From an uncultured Pseudomonadales bacterium (lineage in GTDB: Bacteria; Pseudomonadota; Gammaproteobacteria; Pseudomonadales; Azotimanducaceae): DNA of 64,000 bases. The position numbers and the translations under genes are program-made. The DNA lies in assembly GCA_951813515.1 (NCBI GenBank), contig OX638346.1:1977617-2041616 (forward strand), written 5' to 3'. The notes beneath the pieces are model-generated. The model saw only the letters and a list, made by a program, of their open reading frames with translations. It had not been told where the DNA came from and did no database searches. The number at the start of each line of letters is the position of its first letter. Position 1 is the first letter of the stretch. Positions 1 through 8,950 of this stretch are shown piece after piece.

Positions 1-1
1 G

Positions 2-625
2 CAGGGTGCCCGGGGCTTCGCCGAGTCGGTCTCCCGGCTGCACGAGTTCGGCGACATCTTCTTCTCCGAGGAGTTCCTTGAGCCAAGACCCTTGCTCAAG
101 GCGCTGCGCGAGGAGGATGGCTGCGTGCTGCTGATAGACGAGGTGGACAAGTCGGATCACGAGTTCGAGTCCCTGCTGCTCGAGATCCTGTCGGATTTCC
201 AGGTCTCGATCCCGGAGATCGGTACCGTGAAGGCGAACCGCGAGCCGCCGATGGTGTTCCTCACCAGCAACAATACGCGAGAGATTTCGGATGCGTTGAA
301 GCGGCGCTGCCTGCACCTCTACATCCCGTTTCCGGACGCCGACCTCGAACAGCGCATCATCCACGCGCGCGTGCCGGAGATCCCTCCCGAACTCCGCCGG
401 CAACTGGTAACGTTCATCCAGGAGCTGCGGGACCTCGACCTGAAGAAGGTCCCGGCGATCAGCGAGACCATTGACTGGGCGCGTACGCTACTGCTGCTGC
501 ACACCGAGACCCTCGACCCGGACCTCGTTCGGGACACGTTGAATGTCATTCTCAAGTTCCAGGAGGACATCGAAAACGTGGACGTCGAAGTTCCAGTGCT
601 CACGAACAAGGCCGTGAAGACCTGA
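2..625 (+). CDS. MoxR/CoxD-type AAA+ ATPase (5' end outside window)
   Basis: The frame is open from base 2, so this is the C-terminal part of a longer gene that starts upstream of the window. It shows a Walker B segment (LLIDEVDKSD), a sensor-1 stretch (VFLTSNN), the following DALKRRCLHLYIPFP turn and a helical lid domain. Walker A is not visible. MoxR-type ATPases are cytoplasmic chaperones that work with von Willebrand A proteins to mature or remodel client enzymes, and such a VWA gene follows after 79 bases. The pairing is known for CoxD/CoxE-like systems; the client here is unknown. The family call is firm, the role is inference. Confidence 0.9.
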   Translation, partial: QGARGFAESVSRLHEFGDIFFSEEFLEPRPLLKALREEDGCVLLIDEVDKSDHEFESLLLEILSDFQVSIPEIGTVKANREPPMVFLTSNNTREISDALKRRCLHLYIPFPDADLEQRIIHARVPEIPPELRRQLVTFIQELRDLDLKKVPAISETIDWARTLLLLHTETLDPDLVRDTLNVILKFQEDIENVDVEVPVLTNKAVKT

Positions 626-704
626 TTGCATGGCAGTGGGGGTCCACCGATGTCATGGGGTGTGCCCGCGCACGTGCCGTCTGGCCGACTGAAAGCCAGC
701 TTCA

Positions 705-2177
705 ATGGACCGGACCCTCACAAGTTTCATCGCGGCGCTCAGAAACGCTGACGTGCGCGTCTCCACCGCGGAGACCCTCGATGCGCTGAGCGCCGTGGAA
801 CTGGTTGGCTACGGTGACCGCGAGCTGTTGAAAAACACGCTGTCGCTGATGTTGCCGAAAACCGTCGACGAGAAAGACGCATTCGAGGTCACCTTTGACC
901 GTTTCTTCACGTTCGAGGACGTCGACGGCTCGACGGATGCGGGGGATGCGGGCACCGGGGAGGACGGGCAGGGCGATGGCGATGGCGGCGCGGAGGGTGG
1001 TGAAGGAGGTGCCGGCACCGGCGCCGGCAACCGGAAGTCCAAGGGCAGGTTCCGTGCCGCCGCCACCGAAGACCAAGAGGATGAATCCCTGGGACCGGGT
1101 GAAATGGTGTCGCCACGCTCGGAGCTCGGGATACTCCTGATGATGGACAGCCGCATCGAACTGACGGTGCGGATGGCGGACGCGGCCAGGGCGGTCAACC
1201 TCGAACAGATCCAGGTATTCACCCAGAAGGGACTGTACACGCGCAGGATCATGGACGAGATGGGGCTGCCCGACCTGCAGCGCGAGATCAACGAACTGAG
1301 ATTTAGCGGCGCCCTGCCGGAACGCCGCCTGTCGCAGGAATTGCAAAAGCGGCGCGAACGTCTGCGGGAGCAGGTGCGCGACTACGTCGAGCGGCAGTTT
1401 CTGCTGCATGCGGACGCCTCGGGGCGGCGGCTGCGCGAGCAACTCCTGCGCCGGGTGAAGCTCAGCAACGTCGAACACCGCAATTTCCGCCTGATCCAGG
1501 AAGTCGTCCTCAAGATGGCGAAGAAGCTCGTGGCCCTGTATTCCCGGCGCAAAAAGGTGTTCAGGCGCGGCCAGTTGCATGTGCCGCGCACGCTGCGCCG
1601 GAACATGGCCTATGACGGCAATATTTTCGACCTGCACTGGAAGTCGGTGAAGATCGACCGCCCCAAGGTATTCGCCATCTGCGATGTGAGCGGCTCGGTG
1701 GCGAACTATGCGCGCTTCATGCTGATGTTTCTCTACAGCCTCGAGGAGGTCATGCCGAGGGTGCGTGCATTCGCCTTTTCCTCCGACCTGGCCGAAGTGA
1801 CCGAGTTGTTCGAGCGCAACGGCATCGAAGACGCCATCGCCAAGACGCTTCGCGACTACGGCGGCGGCTCGACGGACTACGGCCAGGCGTTCGAAGACTT
1901 CAGGCACAAGTGTCTGGACGATGTCGACAACCGCACCACGATCATCATCCTGGGCGATGCGCGAAACAACTACGGCGAACCACGCGCGGAGATCCTGAAG
2001 GAAATGTATGATCGGGCGAAGCGAGTCCTCTGGCTGAATCCCGAACCGAGGACGACATGGAACGTTGGCGACGCGGAAATGCGCCGGTACGTCGCTTATG
2101 TCCACCAGGCGGAAGAGTGCAATTCTCTGCTGCATCTCGAACGCATCGTGGGGAACCTGCTCAGGACCGTGCAGTAG
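705..2177 (+). CDS. VWA-domain CoxE-like protein
   Basis: A 490-residue cytoplasmic protein with no signal peptide. The C-terminal third is a von Willebrand A domain whose metal-site motif is visible as CDVSGSV (DxSxS), followed by the later threonine region GGGSTDYG and the ILGDARNN segment. Residues about 75-110 are a low-complexity Gly/Asp/Glu linker. Proteins of this layout (CoxE, PF05762-type) pair with MoxR ATPases, and the upstream gene is one. Together they probably form a chaperone or metal-insertion pair, but no client gene is adjacent: the next genes are a peptide transporter only 8 bases downstream. Length is normal for the family. Confidence 0.88.
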   Translation: MDRTLTSFIAALRNADVRVSTAETLDALSAVELVGYGDRELLKNTLSLMLPKTVDEKDAFEVTFDRFFTFEDVDGSTDAGDAGTGEDGQGDGDGGAEGGEGGAGTGAGNRKSKGRFRAAATEDQEDESLGPGEMVSPRSELGILLMMDSRIELTVRMADAARAVNLEQIQVFTQKGLYTRRIMDEMGLPDLQREINELRFSGALPERRLSQELQKRRERLREQVRDYVERQFLLHADASGRRLREQLLRRVKLSNVEHRNFRLIQEVVLKMAKKLVALYSRRKKVFRRGQLHVPRTLRRNMAYDGNIFDLHWKSVKIDRPKVFAICDVSGSVANYARFMLMFLYSLEEVMPRVRAFAFSSDLAEVTELFERNGIEDAIAKTLRDYGGGSTDYGQAFEDFRHKCLDDVDNRTTIIILGDARNNYGEPRAEILKEMYDRAKRVLWLNPEPRTTWNVGDAEMRRYVAYVHQAEECNSLLHLERIVGNLLRTVQ

Positions 2178-2185
2178 GGAGGGGC

Positions 2186-3955
2186 ATGATCTTCATCAAT
2201 TCGGGTAGCCGGCGCTTCGGGAAGCGATTCGTTTCTGGCGCCCTGGGCACCGCCGGCGCCGCTTCGGAGGCACCGGGGTCGCGCAAGGGCATTGCGTGGT
2301 TGGGGGAGGGCAGTCAGCTTTTCATTCTCTCGGTGCTCGGCATCGGCGCCTTCGTACTGCTCATGGCCCTGCTCTCTTGGGCATCGGAACTGTCCGGCGT
2401 CGGGGGTGCAGGAGAGGCCGTCGATCCGACGACAGGGACCATCACCCTCGCGTTGACCACCGAGCCGCCCCAACTCGACAGCACGCGCGCGACGGACATG
2501 GTGAGTGGCCAGATACTCGGCCACGTCATGGAGGGCCTGGTGCGCTACGACGAATTCAACCGCATCGTCCCCGGCGTTGCCGAGCGTTGGGAAATCGGCG
2601 AATCCCAGGCCATCTTCCACTTGCGCGAGGACAGCCGCTGGAGCGACGGCTCGCCGGTCACCGCCCACGATTTCGTGTTCGCGTGGCGCACGGCGGTGGC
2701 GCCGGCGACGGCATCGGAATACGCCTTCATTCTCTATCCGATAAAAAACGCCCGGGCCGTGAACGAGGGCGAACTGCCGGTGACGGCCTTCGGCGCGAAA
2801 GCCGTCGATGACCATACCCTCGCCGTGGAGCTGGAGCGGCCCATCGGTTATTTCGACAAGCTTGTCGCGTTTCCCACCTATTATCCGATCAAGCAGGACT
2901 TCTACGAAGGTCGCGACGGCCGTTACGGCGCTGACGCGATAGACCTCCTCTACAACGGCCCGTTCATCATCGAACGGTGGGTGCACGGCGCCCAACTCCG
3001 GATGTTGCGCAACGATGCGTACTGGGATCGAGATCGCATTCACCTCAATGCCATCGATTACGCTTACATCACTTCGGACGTCAATGCGACGCTGAACCTC
3101 TACAAGGACGGAAAAGTCGCCATCGCCGGCCTCGATGCGGAGACGCTGCACGACGCCCTGGAACAGCGGTGGAAACTCGAGCGGTTCAACGACGGTTCCG
3201 TGTTTTTCATCGAGTTCAACCATCGTCCATCCCGGCTCACCCACAACCGGAACCTGCGCAAGGCGATCCAGTTCGTCGTCGATCCGGCGGAACTCGTGTA
3301 CAAGGTCATCAAGCTCCCCGGCAACACGCCGGGCGAGTCACTGTTCCCGGTGTGGCTCAAAGGCGTCAATGGGTATTTCCGGCAGGAATACCCCGCGCCG
3401 GAACACCGCGTCGATCTTGCGCGAGCCCACGATTACCTCGAGCGCGCGAAGCAGGAACTGGGTATCGATCCGTTGCCGCCACTCATCTTTCTCTCCGGTG
3501 ACAATCCGGCGGCGAACAAGCAGTCGGAGTATTTCCAGGAGGTGTTCGCTTCCCGGCTCGGGATCGAAGTGAAGATCGACCGGCAGATATTCAAGCAGCG
3601 CCTTGCCAAGATGACGGCGGGAGAGTTCGACATGGTGCTGGCTGGGTGGGGGCCGGACTATGCCGATCCCCTCACCTTCGGCGACCTGTTCGCGTCCTGG
3701 AACAAGAATAATCGCGGCGCCTACGTCAGTGCGGAGCTCGACGCGTGGGTAGCTGTTGCTCAGAGTTCACTCGTTCCCGAAGAGCGGATGCAGGCCTTCG
3801 ATGAAATCCAGAAGATCATCTACGACGATGCGGTGATCCTGCCGAACTACGAACGCGGCTCCGTCTTCGTCCGCAATCCTCAACTCAAGGGAGTGGTGCG
3901 CCGCGCGGTGGGCACGGATCCCGACTACACGGGTGCCTACATCGTCGATGGTTGA
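2186..3955 (+). CDS. Oligopeptide ABC transporter substrate-binding protein (OppA-like)
   Basis: A 589-residue SBP_bac_5 family protein that would bind peptides or similar solutes in the periplasm for the permease encoded next. The ATG at 2186 is chosen because GGAGGGG lies just before it, although the frame is open further upstream. Instead of a lipobox, the N-terminus has a basic tail and one hydrophobic segment at about residues 45-66, so the protein is likely held in the inner membrane by an uncleaved anchor. Family landmarks include the EPPQLDSTRATD start of the mature domain, HVMEGLVRYD and the WSDGSPVTAHDF motif. It is the first gene of a tightly packed five-gene operon. Substrate cannot be told. 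Confidence 0.92.
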   Translation: MIFINSGSRRFGKRFVSGALGTAGAASEAPGSRKGIAWLGEGSQLFILSVLGIGAFVLLMALLSWASELSGVGGAGEAVDPTTGTITLALTTEPPQLDSTRATDMVSGQILGHVMEGLVRYDEFNRIVPGVAERWEIGESQAIFHLREDSRWSDGSPVTAHDFVFAWRTAVAPATASEYAFILYPIKNARAVNEGELPVTAFGAKAVDDHTLAVELERPIGYFDKLVAFPTYYPIKQDFYEGRDGRYGADAIDLLYNGPFIIERWVHGAQLRMLRNDAYWDRDRIHLNAIDYAYITSDVNATLNLYKDGKVAIAGLDAETLHDALEQRWKLERFNDGSVFFIEFNHRPSRLTHNRNLRKAIQFVVDPAELVYKVIKLPGNTPGESLFPVWLKGVNGYFRQEYPAPEHRVDLARAHDYLERAKQELGIDPLPPLIFLSGDNPAANKQSEYFQEVFASRLGIEVKIDRQIFKQRLAKMTAGEFDMVLAGWGPDYADPLTFGDLFASWNKNNRGAYVSAELDAWVAVAQSSLVPEERMQAFDEIQKIIYDDAVILPNYERGSVFVRNPQLKGVVRRAVGTDPDYTGAYIVDG

Positions 3956-3964
3956 GTCGATCTG

Positions 3965-4897
3965 ATGATCAGATACACGATCAAGCGCCTGATCCAGGGC
4001 GTCATCACGGTTTGGTTCATCGCCACCGCGACGTTCATGGCCATGCACAGCGTGCCGGGCGATCCCCTCATGAACGACAAGGCCATATCCGAAGAGATCC
4101 GCAAGAACCTGGAGGCGCAATACGGCCTCGATAAGCCGATCATCGAGCAATACGGCATTTACCTCTGGAACATGGTGCGCGGGGATTTCGGCATCTCCTT
4201 CGCCCAGGAGAACCGCCGGGTCAACGACATCATCCGGGAGCACTTCCCTATCTCGGCCATTCTCGGCATCCTCGCCATCGCCTTCGCCGGACTTGGCGGC
4301 ATCCTCTTCGGCGCTCTCACGGCGCGCTACCGGAACCAGATGCCGGATATCGTGATCATGTTCCTGGTGATTCTCGGCATCTCCGTGCCGAGTTTCGTCT
4401 TCGCCGCCTTAGGCCAGCTCGCCCTGGTCAAGCTGAACGCATTTTTCGGCATCTCCATATTGCCGGTGGCCGGATGGGGCACGCTCTCGCACATGATCGC
4501 GCCATCGCTGGTGCTGGGCCTCGGCACGATGGCGTTCCTGACTCGGCTCATGCGCTCCTCCATGCTTGAGATTGTCAGTTCTGACTACGTCAGGACGGCC
4601 CGATCCAAGGGCCTGCCGCCGACCCGGATCTTCCTGCGGCACGAACTGAGGAACGCGATACTCCCGGTCGTGACCGTACTCGGGCCGTCCATCGCGGCAA
4701 TCACGACGGGAGGCTTCGTGGTGGAACTCGTGTTCGCGATACCGGGTCTCGGGCGCTACTTTGTGCAGGCCGTGCAGCAACTCGACTACACGGTGATCAT
4801 GGGGACGACGGTCTTCTACGGGGCCTTCCTGGTTTTCATGGTGATCGTGGTCGATCTGCTCTATGGACTGATCGACCCAAGGGTCAGGCTCGAGTGA
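3965..4897 (+). CDS. Oligopeptide ABC transporter permease (OppB-like)
   Basis: A 310-residue inner-membrane permease of the BPD_transp_1 family, starting MIRYTIKRLIQGVITVWF as is usual for OppB/DppB. Six hydrophobic segments can be seen and the cytoplasmic EAA loop reads DYVRTARSKGLPPTRIFLRH. It starts 9 bases after the substrate-binding protein gene and its stop overlaps the next start by four bases (GTGA), so translation of the two permeases is probably coupled. It forms the membrane channel with the OppC-like protein and is energised by the two ATPases downstream. Length and sequence are ordinary. Confidence 0.95.
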   Translation: MIRYTIKRLIQGVITVWFIATATFMAMHSVPGDPLMNDKAISEEIRKNLEAQYGLDKPIIEQYGIYLWNMVRGDFGISFAQENRRVNDIIREHFPISAILGILAIAFAGLGGILFGALTARYRNQMPDIVIMFLVILGISVPSFVFAALGQLALVKLNAFFGISILPVAGWGTLSHMIAPSLVLGLGTMAFLTRLMRSSMLEIVSSDYVRTARSKGLPPTRIFLRHELRNAILPVVTVLGPSIAAITTGGFVVELVFAIPGLGRYFVQAVQQLDYTVIMGTTVFYGAFLVFMVIVVDLLYGLIDPRVRLE

Positions 4898-6282
4898 ACG
4901 CGACGCTCTCTTTCGCCCCCGTCGTCGCCGAACGCGATGTCGAAGTCATTTCGCGTCCCTCCCTATCGTATTGGAAAGATGCCTGGATCCGGCTCAAGGC
5001 CAACCGGCGCGCGCTTACCTCGCTTTACATCATCATCGCGCTTGGCCTGTTCACTGTAGTCGGTCCGTTGCTCCCGTTCGTACCCAGTTCTTCTACGCAG
5101 GACCTGGACCAGATTTCGTCGCCGCCGGGTGCCGACCGTACAGCGACTATCGTCGCACCTTACGCGCCCTGGTCCGGCGTTACGGTGAACGTACCCGCCG
5201 GGGACGGGCCGCTTGAGGCGCCTGCATCGGTATCGCTGGCCGGCGAGGCGACGACGCAGGCGGTGCGTATCTTCTGGGATCCGGTGCCCGGCGCACACGG
5301 CTATCGGGTATACCGCAACATCGCGCATCCGGCCCCGGATGACGCCCTGGGAATGCCGCTTGCCGACGTGCTGGTGGCGTCCCGCGTCAGTTTTGAGGAT
5401 CGCCTGGACATCAAGCCGCAGGATTATTTCTATTCTGTCGTGCCGCTTGACAGGAACGGTCGGGAAGCGCCCGTTTACGCAACCGTCGACGTGAGCGCAG
5501 TACGCGTCGTCACCGCCGAGGAGGCGGTGCGGCGCGGGCTCGCGGACAGCGCTGCGGATCTCGCCATCGGCGACGAGGTCAGGCTGGCGCTGCATCTGCT
5601 CGGCACGGACTACCTCGGCCGCGACATGCTGTCGCGCTTGATGCACGGCGCACGGGTATCCCTCTTCATCGGCATCGTCGCGCCGTTTCTCTTCATACTG
5701 GTCGGAATCCTCTACGGCAGCGCTGCCGGGTTCGTCGGCGGGCGCGTCGACCAGGTGCTCATGCGTTTCGCCGACTTTGTCGTGGCACTGCCGTTCCTGC
5801 TGTTCATGATCCTGTTCCGCATCCTGTTCAAGATCGAAGGCGGCGACAGCGGCATCGCGCCCATGCTGATCGCCATGGTGATCCTGAGTTGGCCGGCGGC
5901 GGCCCGGCTGGTGCGCGGGCAGATTCTGCAGATCCGGGAGGAGGGCTATGTCAGTGCATCGCGCCTCCTGGGCGCAAAGACGCCCTATCTGGTGCTGCGG
6001 CACATGATTCCCAACACCATGGGCGTGATCCTGGTCACCATCACCTTCGCGGTGCCGAGCGCCATCTTCACCGAGGCGTTCCTGTCGTTCATCGGTATGG
6101 GAGTCGCGCCGCCCACGCCGTCCTGGGGAAGCATGTGCAACGAGGGGCTCAAGACCATGCTCACGCATCCGCACGAACTGATCTTTCCCGCGCTTTTCAT
6201 CAGCATCACGGTGCTGGCGTTCAACCTGCTCGGCGACGGGTTGCGCGATGCGCTGGACGCGCGCATGAGGTCACAGGAGTGA
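4894..6282 (+). CDS. OppC-like permease with a fibronectin-III-like periplasmic insert
   Basis: A 462-residue permease, about 150 residues longer than a typical OppC. After the N-terminal cytoplasmic tail and first membrane helix (about residues 41-62), the periplasmic loop contains an extra domain at about residues 105-200 with the marks of a fibronectin type III fold: APASVSLAGEATTQAVRIFW, PGAHGYRVYRNI and YFYSVVPLDRNGREAP. The normal OppC sequence resumes at HLLGTDYLGRDMLSRLMHGA and ends with a regular EAA loop (EEGYVSASRLLGAKTPYLV). Start is GTG at 4894, overlapping oppB by four bases; the stop overlaps the next gene the same way. The insert could touch the binding protein or cell wall, which is inference. 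Confidence 0.92.
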   Translation: MNATLSFAPVVAERDVEVISRPSLSYWKDAWIRLKANRRALTSLYIIIALGLFTVVGPLLPFVPSSSTQDLDQISSPPGADRTATIVAPYAPWSGVTVNVPAGDGPLEAPASVSLAGEATTQAVRIFWDPVPGAHGYRVYRNIAHPAPDDALGMPLADVLVASRVSFEDRLDIKPQDYFYSVVPLDRNGREAPVYATVDVSAVRVVTAEEAVRRGLADSAADLAIGDEVRLALHLLGTDYLGRDMLSRLMHGARVSLFIGIVAPFLFILVGILYGSAAGFVGGRVDQVLMRFADFVVALPFLLFMILFRILFKIEGGDSGIAPMLIAMVILSWPAAARLVRGQILQIREEGYVSASRLLGAKTPYLVLRHMIPNTMGVILVTITFAVPSAIFTEAFLSFIGMGVAPPTPSWGSMCNEGLKTMLTHPHELIFPALFISITVLAFNLLGDGLRDALDARMRSQE

Positions 6283-7334
6283 ATACGTTGACGGACCAGG
6301 TCGCCCCGACGCTGCTGGAAGTGCGAGACCTCGAGGTCGAGTTCGATACCTACGGCGGCACGGTGCACGCCGTGCGCGGCGTTTCCTTCGACGTGCATGC
6401 CGGCAAGACCCTCGCCATCGTGGGCGAGTCCGGCTGCGGCAAGTCGGTCACCGTGCAGAGCATCATGGGACTGATCCCGTCTCCGCCCGGACGAATCGTG
6501 GCGGGCACGGCGAAGCTGCGCGGACGCGAAATCGTGGACGGCGAAACCATCGACGGCGACATCGTGCGAGGTTCCGAGATCGGCATGATCTTCCAGGACC
6601 CGATGACCTCCCTCAATCCCACCATGACCATCGGCGACCAGATCGCCGAGACGCTGCAGGTGCACCGGGGCTTTAGCCACGGGCAGGCCCTCGCGCGTGC
6701 GGCGGAGTTGCTGGAGATGACCCGCATCAACGAGCCCCGAAGACGGGCGCGACAGTACCCGTTCGAGTTTTCCGGGGGCATGCTGCAGCGGTCCATGATC
6801 GCGATGGCGATCGCCTGCGGCCCTTCCATCCTCATCGCCGACGAGCCGACGACGGCTCTCGACGTCACCATACAGTCACAGATTCTCGATCTGCTGCGCG
6901 ACCTCCAGCAGCAGAACAACATGGCGATCATCCTCATCACCCACGATCTCGGCGTGGTGGCGCGCATGGCGGACGAAGTGGCGGTCATGTACGCGGGCGA
7001 ATTCCTGGAAACGGGGACGGCGGACGACATCTTCTACAACTCCGCGCATCCCTACACCGTGGGTCTCAAGGCAGCGATGCCGACCAACCGCGACGAATCC
7101 GAGCAGGACCTGATGCCCATCGACGGGTCGCCGCCGGACCTGTTCGCCCCACCCCCCGGGTGCGCCTATTTCGCCCGCTGTCCCCACGCCATGGAAGCAT
7201 GCCAGAACGACCCGCCACCGGCGTTCCCGGTGGGCTCGGGGCACGCGACGCGCTGCTGGCTGCATCATGCGGACTGCCCGCGTCGGACCGAGGCCTTGCA
7301 CTATGCCGCGCCGATCGAAGGCGGGGACACATGA
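6279..7334 (+). CDS. Oligopeptide ABC transporter ATPase (OppD-like)
   Basis: A 351-residue ATPase. The GTG at 6279 is chosen because it overlaps the oppC stop by four bases and gives the normal OppD N-terminus (LLEVRDLEVEFDT). Walker A is GESGCGKS (residues 49-56), the signature is FSGGMLQRS and Walker B is ILIADEPTTALD. The C-terminal extension holds the cysteine-rich oligopeptide/dipeptide motif (PGCAYFARCPHAMEAC), which in several Opp/Dpp ATPases binds an iron-sulfur cluster. It hydrolyses ATP on the cytoplasmic face together with the OppF-like protein. Confidence 0.95.
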   Translation: MNTLTDQVAPTLLEVRDLEVEFDTYGGTVHAVRGVSFDVHAGKTLAIVGESGCGKSVTVQSIMGLIPSPPGRIVAGTAKLRGREIVDGETIDGDIVRGSEIGMIFQDPMTSLNPTMTIGDQIAETLQVHRGFSHGQALARAAELLEMTRINEPRRRARQYPFEFSGGMLQRSMIAMAIACGPSILIADEPTTALDVTIQSQILDLLRDLQQQNNMAIILITHDLGVVARMADEVAVMYAGEFLETGTADDIFYNSAHPYTVGLKAAMPTNRDESEQDLMPIDGSPPDLFAPPPGCAYFARCPHAMEACQNDPPPAFPVGSGHATRCWLHHADCPRRTEALHYAAPIEGGDT

Positions 7335-8302
7335 CGCCGCTCATAGAAGCCGAGGGCCTGACCAAGCACTTCGATCTTGGTCGCAACCAGACGGTGCATG
7401 CGGTGGACGATGTCAGCCTGCACGTCGATCAGCGCGAGATCGTCGGGCTGGTCGGCGAGAGCGGATCGGGGAAATCCACGTTCGGCAAGACCATGCTGGG
7501 CCTGCTCGACAAGACGGCCGGGCAGGTGAAGTTCCAGGGAGAGACGCTCCCGCAAAGCTATGCGCCAGGCGACTTCCAGCGTCACGCCCAGACGATGCAG
7601 ATGATATTTCAGGATCCGTATTCGTCCCTGAACCCCCGCATGACGGTGGGCGAGATCGTCGGCGAAGGACTGAGACTGCATACCAGTCTCTCGGGCAGGG
7701 AAGTGCGCGACAGCGTCGCCGAGTGGCTCGAACGCGTCGGACTCAACGCGGCGCATATGTCGCGCTATCCGCACGAATTTTCCGGCGGCCAGCGCCAGCG
7801 CATCGGCATCGCGCGGGCGCTGATCATGAAACCGGAGTTCGTGGTCTGCGACGAGCCGATCTCGGCGCTGGACGTTTCGGTGCAGGCCCAGGTGGTGAAC
7901 CTGCTCGGCGAACTGAAGGAGTCGATGGGGCTCACGATGCTGTTCATCGCCCACGACCTTTCCATGGTGCGTTACGTGTCCGACAGGATGGCCGTGATGT
8001 ACCTGGGTTCGCTCATCGAACTCGGGCAGTCGAACGACGTCTTCTTCCACCCGAAGCATCCGTATACGGAGATGCTGGTCGGTTCCAACCCCGAGCCCGA
8101 CCCCGCCACGGAGCGCGCTCGAGGACGCACGGCGGTACGGGGCGAGATTCCGTCGCCGGTCAACATTCAGCCCGGCTGCCGTTTCGCCAATCGGTGTCCG
8201 AAGGTGATGGACGTGTGCCGGGGAACCACTCCCGAACTGAAGAACGTACCGGACCCCGAGGGGCAGGAGCGAGATCGCCTGATCGCCTGCCACCTGTACT
8301 GA
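7331..8302 (+). CDS. Oligopeptide ABC transporter ATPase (OppF-like)
   Basis: A 323-residue ATPase and the last gene of the transporter operon. ATG at 7331 overlaps the oppD stop (ATGA). Walker A GESGSGKS, signature FSGGQRQRIGIARAL and Walker B VVCDEPISALDVS are all intact. The C-terminal cysteine motif (PGCRFANRCPKVMDVC) is present. It pairs with OppD as the second nucleotide-binding subunit. A 182-base gap follows in which I see no gene or convincing terminator. Confidence 0.95.
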   Translation: MTPLIEAEGLTKHFDLGRNQTVHAVDDVSLHVDQREIVGLVGESGSGKSTFGKTMLGLLDKTAGQVKFQGETLPQSYAPGDFQRHAQTMQMIFQDPYSSLNPRMTVGEIVGEGLRLHTSLSGREVRDSVAEWLERVGLNAAHMSRYPHEFSGGQRQRIGIARALIMKPEFVVCDEPISALDVSVQAQVVNLLGELKESMGLTMLFIAHDLSMVRYVSDRMAVMYLGSLIELGQSNDVFFHPKHPYTEMLVGSNPEPDPATERARGRTAVRGEIPSPVNIQPGCRFANRCPKVMDVCRGTTPELKNVPDPEGQERDRLIACHLY

Positions 8303-8484
8303 GGCCGCGGCTGGGTGCCAGATTCTCGTCTGGTTATTCTTGGTCGATACAGCTATTGGATCTGCTCCAATCGGTTGTTTGCAACGCGTTCGACCAACCA
8401 TTTGCACTTGCGCCGCATGTCGTTGGCTCGCCACGCCGCGCGTAGAATCCGGCTTCTGCCTGGCCATTGAGGAGTGGCGATCCA

Positions 8485-8888
8485 ATGTCGACTCAACACA
8501 TCCGCCACGGTTTCGGCGCCGTGCGGCCGTACCTCTACGGCGATTACGAGTTGCCGGACTTCCTCGGATCCGTCCTGGGCGCACGGGAAATCGAACGACA
8601 CGAGGTTCCGGGCAAGCGGCAAGCCCACGTCGAAGTCCGGATAGGGGACTCCGTCATCATCGTCGAAGCGGGCGGCTCGCCGGTGTATGGGGAATCACCC
8701 AACGCATCCGTGTACGTCTATGTCGACGACGTGGACGCGGCGTACGCAAGCGCCCTCGATGCCGGGCGGTCTCTATCGAGCCGCCCTCTGACAAGCCGTA
8801 TGGCGAGCGTAGCTGCGGTATCCGGGATCCGTCGGGCAACACGTGGTGGATATCGCGATTGCTTCCGCCGCCAGCCGCGAGTCCATGA
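8485..8888 (+). pseudogene. VOC-family (glyoxalase-like) protein, frameshifted
   Basis: The ATG at 8485, with GGAG ten bases upstream, opens a frame that reads as a vicinal-oxygen-chelate protein (AVRPYLYGDYELPDFL, VYVYVDDVDAAYASALDAG). At the G run 8764-8766 the reading must move to another frame to continue as AVSIEPPSDKPYG and IRDPSGNTWWIS, the usual VOC C-terminal signature, ending at the TGA of 8886-8888. Restoring one G gives a continuous domain of about 134 residues. So one base is missing, either by mutation or by assembly error at a homopolymer. VOC proteins are metal enzymes of many activities, so no substrate is proposed. Confidence 0.75.
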
Positions 8889-8950
8889 GCAAGATCCTCG
8901 TCGGTCTGCGGTCCCTATAGGCACCCGTGCTGCGACGCTTGAGGCTGGCA

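Noticed and set aside
702..2135. Long open frame antisense to the VWA gene
   Set aside because: The VWA protein has clear motifs; the antisense frame is His/Arg/Val-rich noise typical of GC-rich codon shadows.
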